64,000 nt of DNA from Shewanella polaris (GCF_006385555.1 NZ_CP041036.1:1178001-1242000), one strand, 5' to 3'; positions 38,034-48,107 are shown, numbered from the stretch's first letter. Numbers and translations: made by a program. The notes: generated from the sequence alone by a model not told the origin.

Positions 38034-38117
38034 TTTATAGGTAGCGTAGGTTATCTGTTAAAAAGTTATTTGTTGTACTTGTATTAAATGCATGATTAAG
38101 TTTGCTCTGAAGGTGAG

Positions 38118-38555
38118 ATGATGATCAAATCAACAAAAAATCAGCAAGGCATAGTATTATTTTTTTCATTAATAGTATTAGTGTTAATGACATTGATTGG
38201 TGTGGCTTTAGCCGTCAATTCTACACAGTCATTAAGAATGGCTGGTGCTGGTTCTGAGCGCCTAGAGGCTATGGCATTAGCTCAAGGTGAACAAGATAAA
38301 ACCATTTTGACTTATACTAATAATAGGCTAACGGATATGACGGTCGCTTTTACCACGGTAGATAATGATTTAGGTGTTTCAAATACGTTAACGCCATTAA
38401 CCATTGTTGATGTTAAATGTCGAAGTCCTAAAGCTAATTCAGACATCTATTGCCGTCGAGTTGAAATATCCAGCTCTGCAACATTTGGACGGAGTGATAT
38501 GGGCCTCGTCACCGTTGTATCAGGAATAGAACAAGAAGTATTAACAGGGAGTTAG
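38118..38555 (+). CDS. pilX: Type IV pilus assembly protein PilX
   Basis: A 145-residue protein with NQQGIVLFFSLIVLVLMTLIGVALA near the N-terminus (core GIVLFFSLIVLVLMTLIG). Like other PilX proteins it has a hydrophobic helix after a Gln-Gly-Ile site but no Glu at +5, followed by the region SLRMAGAGSERLEAMALAQG. GGTGAG lies just before the paired ATGs (38118 and 38121). It sits between pilW and pilY1, the conserved place. Confidence 0.85.
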   Translation: MMIKSTKNQQGIVLFFSLIVLVLMTLIGVALAVNSTQSLRMAGAGSERLEAMALAQGEQDKTILTYTNNRLTDMTVAFTTVDNDLGVSNTLTPLTIVDVKCRSPKANSDIYCRRVEISSSATFGRSDMGLVTVVSGIEQEVLTGS

Positions 38556-38557
38556 TC

Positions 38558-41500
38558 ATGTTTTTAAAACAATTACTGTCAGTATTATTATTTGCAATCT
38601 TGGCTCATTCATCGATTAGCTTCGCAGATGACACAGAATTATATGTATTTGAGTCGACAGCTCGATCTGGCTCTAAGCCCCAGGTGTTAATTATTTTCGA
38701 TACATCGGGCAGTATGAGTACTAGTTTTAGTACTGATGATCCTTATGAAAGAGGGGAGGAAAATACCAATAATGGTACTTTACTAGGTAATACAAAGCTT
38801 TATTTTACCCGTAGTAGTAGCAATATCCCTGAGGCAAGCAGTAACCAATACTTCTTACACAGTGTAAACGGTTGTGATGTCGGCGAGAAATATCTCGAAG
38901 ATTACGGTATGTTTACTGGTTACCTACGTGAACATAAATATATTGGTGAAAATGGTGTGTGGTCTGAATTGCCGTTAACTGACGGTAGTTCAATCCAACA
39001 AGTTGATTGTTATGAAGATATTGCGGATCGCAATTATTACAATAATGGCACAAACTTTTATGGTTTTCCTGTTGATGGTTTAGGCTCTAGCGCTAGTCCT
39101 GTTCGTTATACTACTGCAAATAGCTCATCAACAACGGCTGAAATTGATGCTGCTATTGAAAAGGCCAAGTTAACTAATTTAGGTATTGGCCAACCCATAA
39201 CCTTGTACACAGAAAAATATATTAATTGGTATTACAGCACGAAATCTCAACATCGTTATTCTCGTATGGCAATTGCTAAACGAGTTATTGAAGATACTAT
39301 TGTCACCACTCCGAGTGTTGATTTTGGCTTGAGTATATTTAACTATAATTATAGATGTTGTGATGGTGGGCGTATAGTATACGGTATAACTACAAATAAT
39401 GAGACTAACAGAACTAATTTACTCAATACCATTGGTGACTTTAATGCTGATGGTAATACACCTTTGTGTGAAAACTTATATGAAGCCTATCGTTACTTTG
39501 CTGGTTTAGGGGTGTATTTTGGTGATGATGATCCAAGTAGGACTCCAAGTCGAGATCAGTCTGTTGAGCACAATGGATCATACATATCACCTTTTGTCGA
39601 TAAACAATGCCAAGATAAAGCCTACGTTATTTATGTTACAGATGGAGAGCCAACCCAAGATACGGCTGCCGATAATGCAATCTTAAATCTTTCTGGTGTG
39701 ACAACATCTGATCGACACTCAAGTAGCTATTTACCTGCCCTTGCTGGTTGGTTAAACAAAAATGACGTAAATACCAACCTTGATGGTATCCAAACCGTAT
39801 CAACCTACACTATTGGTTTTAGTGAAGGAGCTGATGATGCTAAAGACATCCTTACAGAAACAGCCACTCGTGGTGGGGGAGAGTATTATTCAGCCAAAAA
39901 TGCACAAAAATTACAAGAAGCGTTACAAGATATTTTTTCTAATATCCTAGAAGTTAACTCAAGCTTTACGTCTCCATCTATTGCCAGTAATAACTTTGAT
40001 AGAACACAAACATTAAACTCTGTTTACTATGCAATGTTTTTACCTAATGAAGGCCCTCGCTGGGTCGGAAACCTTAAAAAGTTTACTGTTACAGGTTCTG
40101 GTGATGTTGTAGATAAAAATGGTGATAATGCAATAGGTGATGATGGAAATTTAAAATCATCTGCATGTTCATATTGGACAGATGATTCAGTCTGTAGTGC
40201 AACTAGTGGCGGCGGGGACGGTAATAATGTTGAAATCGGTGGTACGTTAACCAAGCTTCAAAATACTTCTAATAGGACGCTATACGGCAACTTTGGTAGT
40301 GATGGTTCCTTAAAAGCATTTACTAAATCAAATGCTGCAAGTAGTCCAGGTATTAGTAGTGAAGCATCATTAGCAACCTTTATGGGGGTTGATAAAACCG
40401 AATTAACTAAATTATTTGATTGGGCCATCGGTATCGATGTTGACGACGAAGATGAAGATAATTCAACATCTGATACACGTTTAGATATTATGGGTGATCC
40501 ACTGCATTCAAAACCATTAGCGATAAACTATGGTACAGAAGGCTCACCAGATGTGCGCATATTGCTTGGCACGAATGCTGGTTTTTTGCATATGTTTAAA
40601 GATAAAGGGGATAGCGTTGAAGAATCTTGGGCATTTATGCCACAAGAGTTATTGCCTAATTTACGTGAGCTAAGAGCTAACGTGCCAACTGGTGTTCACT
40701 CAGTTTATGGTATGGACAGCCCTCCGGTTGCTTATGTTAAACGTAATACATCAGGGGCTATTGAAAAAGCTTGGTTATTCGTTGGTATGCGACGTGGTGG
40801 TAAGTCCTATTATGCCCTCAATATCACTAACCCAGATTTACCATCATTTATGTGGAAGGTCGATCCTAGTTCATCTGGAATGAGTGAAATGGGGCAGTCT
40901 TGGGCTGAGCCTGTAGTTACGTTAATTCCAGGTGTACCTTCAGGCAATATGTCGGCGGCGAGTGCGACTCCAGTCGTCATTCTTGGAGGGGGCTATAATC
41001 CTTCCACTAAAGATGGTTCTGGTATTGGTACCGATGACACTACTGGTCGAAGTGTTTATGTGTTAAATGCTGAAACAGGCGCTTTAGTACATCAATTTGG
41101 AACATCCACTGGAACCAACAAAACCACACTACCTAGTATTGTTGATAGTATCCCTAATAGTGTTGCAATTTTAGACGGTAATAACGATGGTCTAACTGAC
41201 AGAATATATGCTACTGATACCGGTGCTAATATTTGGCGTATGGATATGCCTAGTGCTTCGTCTAATGATTCAACTAATCCTTGGACAGCATTTAAATTTG
41301 CTAGTTTAGGGGGAGCGACGCAAGCAACAGACAGACGTTTTTTTGCTGAACCAGCCGTTGCGCAAACCGTGTTTACTAATATTTCCGAGGTTTCTGTCAC
41401 GGTGTCAGAAACAACAACTACAAGTGTCACTTATCAGAACGTTCCTTATGATGCGGTAACTGTTGGAAGTGGTAATCGTCCGCATCCATTAGATACAACG

Positions 41501-42106
41501 CGTTCAGATAAATTTTTTGTGCTACAAGACCGTAATGTTATTAGTAAGTCATTCACTGGGGCTACGGGTAAGGAGGTACCAGCAACATTAGAGTTATCAA
41601 ATCTTTATAATGTATCATCTACTCCTCCGGTTACTGAAGAGCAGAATATTGAATTTGGTAAACAACGGGGTTGGTTTTATAACTTTTCCGCATCAGGAGA
41701 GAAAAGTGTATCGGCTTCAACCATTATTGAAGGGCGAGTTTATTTTACCTCTTATGTTCCAGGTGACAATACTTCGACTAATCAATGTTTAGTATCTGGT
41801 CAAGGCCGCTTATATGGATTTGATTTACATAAAGGTACCCGCTCTTACACACAAGAGTATTTAGAAATGGGGTCTAGAGTCCCTGATACGCCTCAATTAG
41901 TTATTCCCCCTAATGATGAACCTAGTGATCCTGATGATTCCACAAACCAAAATGATGAGAGTTACATGTACTTAATAGGCATTGGTTCAGCTGGTGATAA
42001 AATGGAAAAAGTTGATGGTGATGATGATGGCTGTGCGGAAGGTGACAATAAGTGCATTCGTGCAGGACTTGGTGTTAACAGGATTTACTATCATATAGAT
42101 GAGTAA
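38558..42106 (+). CDS. pilY1: Type IV pilus tip adhesin / assembly factor PilY1
   Basis: A 1182-residue secreted protein at the pilus tip. A signal peptide of about 23 residues ends near SFA/DD. A von Willebrand A-like domain follows, with the metal site DTSGSMS near residue 49, extending to about 460. The C-terminal PilC/PilY beta-propeller from about 640 has MGDPLHSKPLAINYG, LLGTNAGFLHMFKD and WAFMPQELLPNL. A calcium loop DGNNDGLTDRIYATD at about 871-885 matches the site that controls pilus retraction in Pseudomonas. The gene is 2 bp after pilX and 18 bp before pilE. Confidence 0.95.
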   Translation: MFLKQLLSVLLFAILAHSSISFADDTELYVFESTARSGSKPQVLIIFDTSGSMSTSFSTDDPYERGEENTNNGTLLGNTKLYFTRSSSNIPEASSNQYFLHSVNGCDVGEKYLEDYGMFTGYLREHKYIGENGVWSELPLTDGSSIQQVDCYEDIADRNYYNNGTNFYGFPVDGLGSSASPVRYTTANSSSTTAEIDAAIEKAKLTNLGIGQPITLYTEKYINWYYSTKSQHRYSRMAIAKRVIEDTIVTTPSVDFGLSIFNYNYRCCDGGRIVYGITTNNETNRTNLLNTIGDFNADGNTPLCENLYEAYRYFAGLGVYFGDDDPSRTPSRDQSVEHNGSYISPFVDKQCQDKAYVIYVTDGEPTQDTAADNAILNLSGVTTSDRHSSSYLPALAGWLNKNDVNTNLDGIQTVSTYTIGFSEGADDAKDILTETATRGGGEYYSAKNAQKLQEALQDIFSNILEVNSSFTSPSIASNNFDRTQTLNSVYYAMFLPNEGPRWVGNLKKFTVTGSGDVVDKNGDNAIGDDGNLKSSACSYWTDDSVCSATSGGGDGNNVEIGGTLTKLQNTSNRTLYGNFGSDGSLKAFTKSNAASSPGISSEASLATFMGVDKTELTKLFDWAIGIDVDDEDEDNSTSDTRLDIMGDPLHSKPLAINYGTEGSPDVRILLGTNAGFLHMFKDKGDSVEESWAFMPQELLPNLRELRANVPTGVHSVYGMDSPPVAYVKRNTSGAIEKAWLFVGMRRGGKSYYALNITNPDLPSFMWKVDPSSSGMSEMGQSWAEPVVTLIPGVPSGNMSAASATPVVILGGGYNPSTKDGSGIGTDDTTGRSVYVLNAETGALVHQFGTSTGTNKTTLPSIVDSIPNSVAILDGNNDGLTDRIYATDTGANIWRMDMPSASSNDSTNPWTAFKFASLGGATQATDRRFFAEPAVAQTVFTNISEVSVTVSETTTTSVTYQNVPYDAVTVGSGNRPHPLDTTRSDKFFVLQDRNVISKSFTGATGKEVPATLELSNLYNVSSTPPVTEEQNIEFGKQRGWFYNFSASGEKSVSASTIIEGRVYFTSYVPGDNTSTNQCLVSGQGRLYGFDLHKGTRSYTQEYLEMGSRVPDTPQLVIPPNDEPSDPDDSTNQNDESYMYLIGIGSAGDKMEKVDGDDDGCAEGDNKCIRAGLGVNRIYYHIDE

Positions 42107-42124
42107 AAGTGAGTATAACTCGTA

Positions 42125-42517
42125 ATGAAAAATCAGAAAGGATTCACCTTAATTGAAGTGATGATCACCGTTGTGATAGTTGGCATTTTAGCTTCAATTG
42201 CATACCCTAGTTATATTCAATTTGTTGCTAAAGGAGCACGTGGTGATGGTTTAGCAGGGGTTATGCGTGTTGCAAATTTGCAAGAGCAATATTATTTGGA
42301 TCATCGAAGCTTTACTGCTGATATGACAAAGCTTGGTTTGACGGCGGATCCTTGGATTGTTGAGAATACTTATTATAAGGTAGACACAACGTTGAGCGGG
42401 GATGATTATACCGTGACCTCGACAGCTATCGGTGTCCAAGCTACTCGCGATGCAACTTGTGCAACGATATCATTAACCTCAACGGGTACTAAATCACCTT
42501 CGGAGTGTTGGAAATGA
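42125..42517 (+). CDS. pilE: Type IV pilus minor pilin PilE
   Basis: A 130-residue pilin with the full processing motif KNQKG/FTLIEVMITVVIVGILASIAYPSY. Residues after the stalk include QEQYYLDHRSFTADMTKLG, which is typical of PilE minor pilins, and two Cys near the C-terminus (ATCATIS and SECWK) form the expected disulfide loop. It is part of the pilV-tapY2 operon. The stop overlaps the tapY2 start by 4 bp. Confidence 0.92.
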   Translation: MKNQKGFTLIEVMITVVIVGILASIAYPSYIQFVAKGARGDGLAGVMRVANLQEQYYLDHRSFTADMTKLGLTADPWIVENTYYKVDTTLSGDDYTVTSTAIGVQATRDATCATISLTSTGTKSPSECWK

Positions 42518-42819
42518 GAATAGCGACAATTTTAATAGCGATGTTATCTGTTTGGGTTAGTTTTGTTGTATTGGCAAAAGAAGATAGAGAGCCAATTGCT
42601 TATAAATGTCACATAGAAACACCTAACGGGGCAAATATTGCTTTGTTTGTATGGGATCCTAAGTTGCTCATTAAAGAGCAAAGTGCTTTATTGGCAGATT
42701 ATGTACCTACTATATCTAATGAACGTCTGTTGGTTAAACGTGTTATTGAATGCATTGCAGAAGATAAACAGTTTAAAGATATTTTTATACGTGAGATGGA
42801 TGAGCAAAGAACTTATTAA
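42514..42819 (+). CDS. tapY2: TapY2-family type IV pilus protein
   Basis: A 101-residue exported protein that resembles TapY2, which follows TapY1 (PilY1) in Aeromonas and Shewanella-type pilus operons; its function is unknown. An N-terminal hydrophobic signal (ILIAMLSVWVSFVVLA) ends near KEDREP, and two Cys (YKCHIE and IECIAED) could form a disulfide in the periplasm. GGAG 8 bp before ATG 42514 defines the start, and it overlaps the pilE stop (ATGA). It is the last gene of the operon. Confidence 0.8.
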   Translation: MRIATILIAMLSVWVSFVVLAKEDREPIAYKCHIETPNGANIALFVWDPKLLIKEQSALLADYVPTISNERLLVKRVIECIAEDKQFKDIFIREMDEQRTY

Positions 42820-42838
42820 TGCTACCCATTTATCGACG

Positions 42839-42868
42839 AAAAAAGGCTTACTAATGTGAGCCTTTTTT
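42839..42868. terminator. Bidirectional terminator between pil operon and fimT-like gene
   Basis: AAAAAAGGCTTAC pairs with GTGAGCCTTTTTT. It overlaps the stop codon of the convergent fimT-like gene. Confidence 0.85.
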
Positions 42869-43391
42869 AATTGCAATTTATCGCAGTGGTAACGTTAGAT
42901 ATTCTACCAGAAGCACTTATGCTTATGGCCTCAGATGAACTGCTATCGGTGTCGCCAGGGCAATATCTAAACGTGCCACTATTGCCATTAATAACCATAC
43001 CATCGGGGGTGAAACTGTATATTGCCAAGTCCGATTTGATGAAGTCGTTACTATTAAATGCATCCACTTTACGTAAAATTATATCAGCAATTCCATCGGT
43101 AGTATCCATTGTTCCAAGTGTACCATTATCGATAAAGACACTAAATCCCTGTGTCCAATCTGTTCCACAAGATGTAGTACTTAGAGGACAGACCGATACT
43201 CTACCACCGTAACTTACGGCTTGGCTCCTAGCAAATATAAATGATGATTCGATGGTGCTAATTGTACTTTTTGCTCTCATTCCCTCATAAAGAGAATTCA
43301 TAGATGGTGCCGCAACAGCAATGAGTATCCCTGCTACTACAACTGTTACCATCATCTCTACTAAGGTAAAACCCAATTGTATTTTTTTCAT
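42867..43391 (-). CDS. GspH/FimT-family pseudopilin (first of two)
   Basis: A 174-residue type II/IV pseudopilin. QLG/FTLVEMMVTVVVAGILIAVAAPS (core FTLVEMMVTVVVAGIL) is the processing site with Glu at +5. The globular part has the FimT pattern RVSVCPLSTTSCGTDWTQGFSVFID and FRYCPG, with Cys pairs that should form disulfides. ATG 43391 is preferred: AGAGGA lies 7 bp upstream. It is convergent with the pilV-tapY2 operon and 130 bp downstream of a paralogous gene in the same orientation. FimT/FimU proteins take part in pilus priming and, in some bacteria, DNA uptake. Confidence 0.88.
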   Translation of the reverse strand: MKKIQLGFTLVEMMVTVVVAGILIAVAAPSMNSLYEGMRAKSTISTIESSFIFARSQAVSYGGRVSVCPLSTTSCGTDWTQGFSVFIDNGTLGTMDTTDGIADIILRKVDAFNSNDFIKSDLAIYSFTPDGMVINGNSGTFRYCPGDTDSSSSEAISISASGRISNVTTAINCN

Positions 43392-43521
43392 GCGCAAATC
43401 CTCTGCTATATAAAGCAGAGTAGCACTAAGCGCAGCATAAATTACAGTGTTTTATTAGCCATTTCTTAATAGGTCTTCTGACTTACTCTATTTCAGATAC
43501 AGTGATTTTATTCGTGTCTAA

Positions 43522-44043
43522 TTAAAGCTTACATTTTATATTTTTCTTTTTTGACATTCTTGCTCGCCCTGCTTGATTAACAATAACGGCTTTTGAATAT
43601 TTGCTATCCACTTTTCCAGGACAATAAGTTAATGTTCCATTAGTACCGGATGCTAACCCGTCAGGTTGAAACCTAATCGCGGGCCGATTGTAATCAATGT
43701 GGTCATCTTCATGAAAAGAATCTGTCTGTTGAAGCAAATGATCATTACCATCTAATTGATTTTTCTGTCCATGGTCAATAAATACACTTAATCCAATACT
43801 CCAGTCTGATGAACACAAATTGTTGGCTAATGGGCAAACGGTCACCCTTGAGCCGTAACTTATTGCCATATTTCTACCCAAAAGGATGGTTTGTTGGATA
43901 ACTTGAATATTGCTATTGGCTCTGATTTGTTCGTTAAAGTCCTTAAACGACGGTATAGCGATAAGAGAAAGCAATGCGGCAATCATTGTGGTGATAATGA
44001 CTTCGATAAGATTGAAGCCTTTGATATGAGTATAATGAGGCAT
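43522..44043 (-). CDS. GspH/FimT-family pseudopilin (second of two)
   Basis: A 173-residue paralogue of the adjacent gene. HIKG/FNLIEVIITTMIAALL is the processing site with Glu at +5 (Asn instead of Thr at +2). It keeps RVTVCPLANNLCSSDWSIGLSVFID (core VCPLANNLCSSDW) and TYCPG, but the spacing and C-terminus differ. The Lys-rich end RMSKKKNIKCKL is basic and could touch DNA (inference). AAGGAT at 44052-44057, 8 bp upstream, supports ATG 44043. It and the first gene may form a two-gene unit; a 130-bp gap lies between them. Confidence 0.86.
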   Translation of the reverse strand: MPHYTHIKGFNLIEVIITTMIAALLSLIAIPSFKDFNEQIRANSNIQVIQQTILLGRNMAISYGSRVTVCPLANNLCSSDWSIGLSVFIDHGQKNQLDGNDHLLQQTDSFHEDDHIDYNRPAIRFQPDGLASGTNGTLTYCPGKVDSKYSKAVIVNQAGRARMSKKKNIKCKL

Positions 44044-44256
44044 ACATGTTCATCCTTAAACGTGGTGGGCTGCGTCCTGCAGTAACATTAAAGATAGTAC
44101 AAAAAAACACCAAAAGCTTAGTTGAGAAATATCTTTTCATAAATAAGTAAAATAGCAGCGACAATTGTCTTCGCTTTCAAGTAAGATATTTGTACAAAAT
44201 TTGATAGCAATAAACGTCAACGCCGACATATGTTTAACCAACAATTTAGCCGATGA

Positions 44257-44607
<351 letters not shown>

Positions 44608-44613
44608 GATTCA

Positions 44614-44640
44614 TAAGGGCCCATAAGGGCCTTTTTTTAT
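44614..44640 (+). terminator. glnB terminator
   Basis: AAGGGCC and GGCCTTTTTTT form a short stem with one bulged base, then a T tract. Confidence 0.7.
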
Positions 44641-44698
44641 ATTTGTACGTTCTGTTTTATTGACTTAGTTGTGGATGTTAGTTTACTTCGAGGAATAT

Positions 44699-45985
44699 AT
44701 GGTGCAACGAATTGTTATCGTGGGTGGTGGGGCAGCTGGGTTAGCGTTGGCTTCTAAATTGGGACGAAAGTTTGGTAAAAATCCATTAATCGATATTAGT
44801 TTGATTGATAAGAATACCGTTCACATTTGGAAACCTAAATTGCATGAGGTTGCCGTTGGTGTAATTGACCAATCAATTGAAGGTTTGCAATATCGAGACC
44901 ACGGATTAAAGAATGGTTATCGCTATATTCGCGGTGCAATTGAACAGTGCGATCCGAGTACTAAACAAATTCAACTTGCTCCAGTGTATAACGATGAAGG
45001 TGAGATGATCATTGCTGCGCGTAATATTGAATACGATACTTTGGTTCTCGCATTAGGAGGAGTATCAAATAGCTTTAATACACCCGGTGCAGAAAAACAT
45101 TGTATTTTCTTAGACAGCCTAGACAGTGCCAATCTTTTTCATCATAAGCTTATGGATGCTCTGTTACAGCTTAATGAAACTCAAGACCAGTTAAGTATCG
45201 GTATTGTCGGTGCTGGTGCAACAGGCGTAGAGCTTTCCGCTGAGCTCCATCACGTTATTGAGTCAGTGAGAGAGTATGGCTATCAAAATATTTCTAAAGA
45301 TCATTTAGACATAAACTTGATTGAAGCATCAACCAAAATCTTGCCACAATTACCCGATCAAGTTAGCTCCAGAGCGCAAACTGTATTGTCAAAGTTAGGC
45401 GTAAAATTACATTTGGGTGTGCAGGTTAAAGAAGTGACCAAAGAAGGCTTTGTTACTGCCACGGGTGACACGATTAAAGCCAACATCAAAGTCTGGGCAG
45501 CAGGTGTTAAAGGTCCAAAAGTCTTTGAGAGCTTCACTCAACTTCCGATTACGCCACGTAATCAAATCGATGTTGATGAATGTATGCATGTTAAAGGTAT
45601 AAATGATATTTATGCCTTAGGTGACTGTGCACAATTAATATTACCCTCAGGGAAACCAGTACCGCCACGAGCTCAAGCAGCAGCTCAAATGGCCGATCGC
45701 CTTTATGCGAATATCTGTTTAAAAATGAAGCAACAATCTGAAAAGCCTTTTGTTTATAAAGACTATGGTTCATTAGTATCATTGAGTCGTTTTTCTGCCG
45801 TTGGTAATCTAATGGGTAACCTCCGCTCGGGAGATTTTTTTGTTGAAGGGCATGTTGCTCGTTTGATGTATATTTCGCTCTATCAGCGTCATTTAGCCAG
45901 TTTATATGGCTGGTTTTCCGCCTCTGTATATCGTATTGCGCAAAAATTACTACGCTGGCAACGTCCTAAGCTTAAATTACATTAA
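44699..45985 (+). CDS. ndh: Type II NADH:quinone dehydrogenase (Ndh)
   Basis: A 428-residue single-subunit flavoprotein that oxidises NADH at the inner face of the membrane without pumping. The FAD-binding IVIVGGGAAGLALASKLG and the NADH-binding IGIVGAGATGVELSAELHH are both present, with ALGDCAQL near residue 310. HIWKPKLHEVAVG is typical of bacterial NDH-2. A C-terminal amphipathic region ending FSASVYRIAQKLLRWQRPK could anchor it. GAGG shortly before ATG 44699 marks the start. It lies alone between glnB and the sapC-like gene. Confidence 0.93.
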   Translation: MVQRIVIVGGGAAGLALASKLGRKFGKNPLIDISLIDKNTVHIWKPKLHEVAVGVIDQSIEGLQYRDHGLKNGYRYIRGAIEQCDPSTKQIQLAPVYNDEGEMIIAARNIEYDTLVLALGGVSNSFNTPGAEKHCIFLDSLDSANLFHHKLMDALLQLNETQDQLSIGIVGAGATGVELSAELHHVIESVREYGYQNISKDHLDINLIEASTKILPQLPDQVSSRAQTVLSKLGVKLHLGVQVKEVTKEGFVTATGDTIKANIKVWAAGVKGPKVFESFTQLPITPRNQIDVDECMHVKGINDIYALGDCAQLILPSGKPVPPRAQAAAQMADRLYANICLKMKQQSEKPFVYKDYGSLVSLSRFSAVGNLMGNLRSGDFFVEGHVARLMYISLYQRHLASLYGWFSASVYRIAQKLLRWQRPKLKLH

Positions 45986-46211
45986 ATTATAAATTTTTTT
46001 AGCTCGTTAATTAATAATCCGTACCGTTAATATAAAGTCCTTTTTGAGCAAGAAATCGCCATTTGGGGCTAATTGATGCAATTTAACTTAAATGTACTTG
46101 AATTTAAGATTTAACTTGGTAGTTTCAGTTATTAATTATTTGTTAACGTAGCGTATGACAATGATGTTGTACTTATATAATAGAAGATAATCAGTGCTTC
46201 AAGGAGCCAAG

Positions 46212-46913
46212 ATGCCTAACCAAATTACATTATTAGAACAAACCAAACATGGTGATTTAAAACTGATCCCAAGTGATTACTCACACATAGCAGAACAACA
46301 CATTGTGCCAGTAACATTACATGAAATTAATCGTGCTGCTACTGAGTATCCTATCGTATTTGTAAAAAACAGTGACACTAATGAGTTCCAATCAGTGGCT
46401 ATGTTAGGCTTAAAGCCAGGTCAGAATTTAAGTGTAAAAGACGGTAAATGGCTAGGTTTGTATATTCCTGCAGTTGTCCGTGATTATCCTCTTGGTTTAA
46501 TCGTTAACCCCGATGTTAAAGACAAAGTATGGATTGGTATTCGTGAGAATGCTAAAGAAGTGACTAAAACAGAAGGGCAGGCAATGTTTGAAGATGGTAA
46601 AGAAACGCCATTTTTAGAAGCGCGTAAGAAAGCCTTAATTAGTCACTATGAACAAGATCAAGCTACACGTGGCATTTTAGGGTATTTAGCTGAAAAAGGA
46701 TTATTAATAAATCAAATATTAACTGTCGATGTGGCGGGTGAGAAGCGCAATATTAATGGCTTATATCTAATAGATGAAGCTAAATTAAATGAGCTAAGCG
46801 ATGAAGAATTCATTGAACTTAAAAAGCGTGGTTTACTCGGCCCTATTTATGGTCATTTAGGATCGTTAAACCAAGTTAATCGATTAGCACGTATCGAAGT
46901 TCTTGGTAGATAA
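46212..46913 (+). CDS. SapC family protein
   Basis: A 233-residue cytoplasmic or peripheral protein of the SapC family (PF07277), of poorly known function. Family blocks are HIVPVTLHEINRAATEYPIVFVKN (core VTLHEINRAATEYPIVF), FQSVAMLGLKPGQNL and YIPAVVRDYPLGL. SapC proteins were first linked to the S-layer of Campylobacter; the role elsewhere is not established. AAGGAG at 46201-46206, 5 bp before ATG 46212, fixes the start; the GTG upstream at 46194 is not needed. It is monocistronic with a strong terminator. Confidence 0.85.
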   Translation: MPNQITLLEQTKHGDLKLIPSDYSHIAEQHIVPVTLHEINRAATEYPIVFVKNSDTNEFQSVAMLGLKPGQNLSVKDGKWLGLYIPAVVRDYPLGLIVNPDVKDKVWIGIRENAKEVTKTEGQAMFEDGKETPFLEARKKALISHYEQDQATRGILGYLAEKGLLINQILTVDVAGEKRNINGLYLIDEAKLNELSDEEFIELKKRGLLGPIYGHLGSLNQVNRLARIEVLGR

Positions 46914-46930
46914 CCACCAAATTTTAAATA

Positions 46931-46965
46931 AAACGGGCACTCATGGAGTGCCCGTTTTATTTTTA
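46931..46965 (+). terminator. sapC-like gene terminator
   Basis: AAACGGGCACTC / GAGTGCCCGTTT followed by TATTTTT. Confidence 0.9.
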
Positions 46966-47005
46966 GCTTATTAAATTAAATATGAGTCTAATAAATTTTG
47001 GATAC

Positions 47006-47034
47006 AAAAAAACCACTCATTGAGTGGCTTTTTT
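47006..47034 (-). terminator. tRNA operon terminator
   Basis: On the - strand CCACTCA pairs with TGAGTGG, followed by TTTTTTTTG, 8 bp after the last tRNA. Confidence 0.8.
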
Positions 47035-47041
47035 GTTTTTA

Positions 47042-47117
<76 letters not shown>

Positions 47118-47124
47118 TAAATTA

Positions 47125-47200
47125 TGGTGCCCGAACCCGGAATCGAACCAGGGACACGAGGATTTTCAATCCTCTGCTCTACCGACTGAGCTATTCGGGC
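47125..47200 (-). tRNA. pheV: tRNA-Phe (anticodon GAA)
   Basis: 76 nt with encoded CCA. The acceptor GCCCGAA/TTCGGGC and the anticodon loop ATTGAAAATC place GAA. The D loop AGCTCAGTCGGTAGAGCA and T loop GTTCGATTC are standard. It is first in the transcript and 7 nt from the tRNA-Thr gene. Confidence 0.96.
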
Positions 47201-47279
47201 AACTAACTAAGCGTTAGTTATCTACTTCAGACTAGGTATTAACTTGGTAATCAATGCCTGTCTCGTCTGGAGTGCGCAC

Positions 47280-47308
47280 ATAATATAGTGATGGTTTTTA
47301 TCGTGCAA
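47280..47308 (-). promoter_or_regulatory. tRNA-Phe/tRNA-Thr promoter
   Basis: On the - strand TTGCAC (47303-47308) is separated by exactly 17 bp from TATTAT (47280-47285). A GC-rich stretch GTGCGCAC follows the -10, the discriminator type seen in growth-rate and stringently controlled stable RNA promoters. Confidence 0.7.
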
Positions 47309-47769
47309 GTGGTTTTTCAAATGTTTTTACTCATTCGCTTAGTTAATGCACAAATAGGTACTTTTTTATCGGTTTATGGTGTTTTTAACACCAAAAGCAA
47401 CTTTTAGTCACTAATTGTAATTTAGTGAAATCATCGGAGTTAGGTAACCGATTGAATAAAATAGCAGAATAGTCACTAGGTAGTTGATAATATTGTTTGT
47501 TTTTTGCTCGTAGCATCAGTGGCTTTCATTATTGCTTGTGGTCTAGAAGTTCTATTTTTGATAATCAGTTAGAGTTGTTGTGCTGATTAATGGTGAGGGT
47601 AAAGGATTATGCAGAAATTAGCGTACAAAAATGACTGGTAAACCACGTTAGCCTTAAAATATTTACTGTCTAAATTGATTTTGGTTTGGCTTTTGTTAAC
47701 GTTTAATTCAAATAAGTAAAGATGGGTGTTAAGTCATTATAACAATGAACGAACAAACCCTAGATAACA

Positions 47770-47797
47770 CCAAGCCGCTTAGTTAAGCGGCTTGGTT
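47770..47797 (-). terminator. mutY-yggX terminator
   Basis: AAGCCGCTTA / TAAGCGGCTT stem, 32 bp after the yggX stop, with a weak T tract. Confidence 0.75.
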
Positions 47798-47828
47798 TAT
47801 AAGTTTAGTCATTAATTATATCAATGCA

Positions 47829-48107
47829 TTATTCATCTTCAGCTGGGGGTACATAGCCTTCGATTTCAACATCTTTACCTTCAAATAAAAAGTGAGTCAT
47901 TTGCTCTTCAAGAAACTTGCGATCATCAACATTCATCATATTGAGTTTTTTTTCATTAATGAGCATGGTTTGTTTCTTTTGCCATAAGCCCCAAGCTTCT
48001 TTACTAATATTATCAAAAATACGCTTACCCAATTCTCCTGGGTATAGCTGAAAATCTAAGCCGTCAGCTGATTTGTTAAGATGTAGACACTGAACTGTGC
48101 GAGCCAT
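47829..48107 (-). CDS. yggX: Probable Fe(2+)-trafficking protein YggX
   Basis: A 92-residue cytoplasmic protein that protects iron-sulfur clusters and labile iron from oxidation in enteric bacteria. [19 protein letters not shown] with its conserved Cys7 (core [17 protein letters not shown]), [18 protein letters not shown] and [17 protein letters not shown] are family signatures. It lies 25 bp after mutY in the same operon, as in E. coli; MutY itself carries a [4Fe-4S] cluster, which may explain the pairing. Confidence 0.96.
   Translation of the reverse strand: MARTVQCLHLNKSADGLDFQLYPGELGKRIFDNISKEAWGLWQKKQTMLINEKKLNMMNVDDRKFLEEQMTHFLFEGKDVEIEGYVPPAEDE

Larger units (their letters stand above)
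47201..47828. other. Intergenic region between tRNA-Phe and yggX
   Basis: A 628-bp AT-rich gap. It contains the tRNA promoter (47280-47308), a small GGTGTT/AACACC hairpin at 47378-47392, and the yggX terminator. I see no gene. Confidence 0.6.

Noticed and set aside
42638..42876. Frames on both strands overlapping tapY2 and its terminator
   Set aside because: They are out-of-frame shadows without ribosome sites; tapY2 has a signal peptide and a coupled start.
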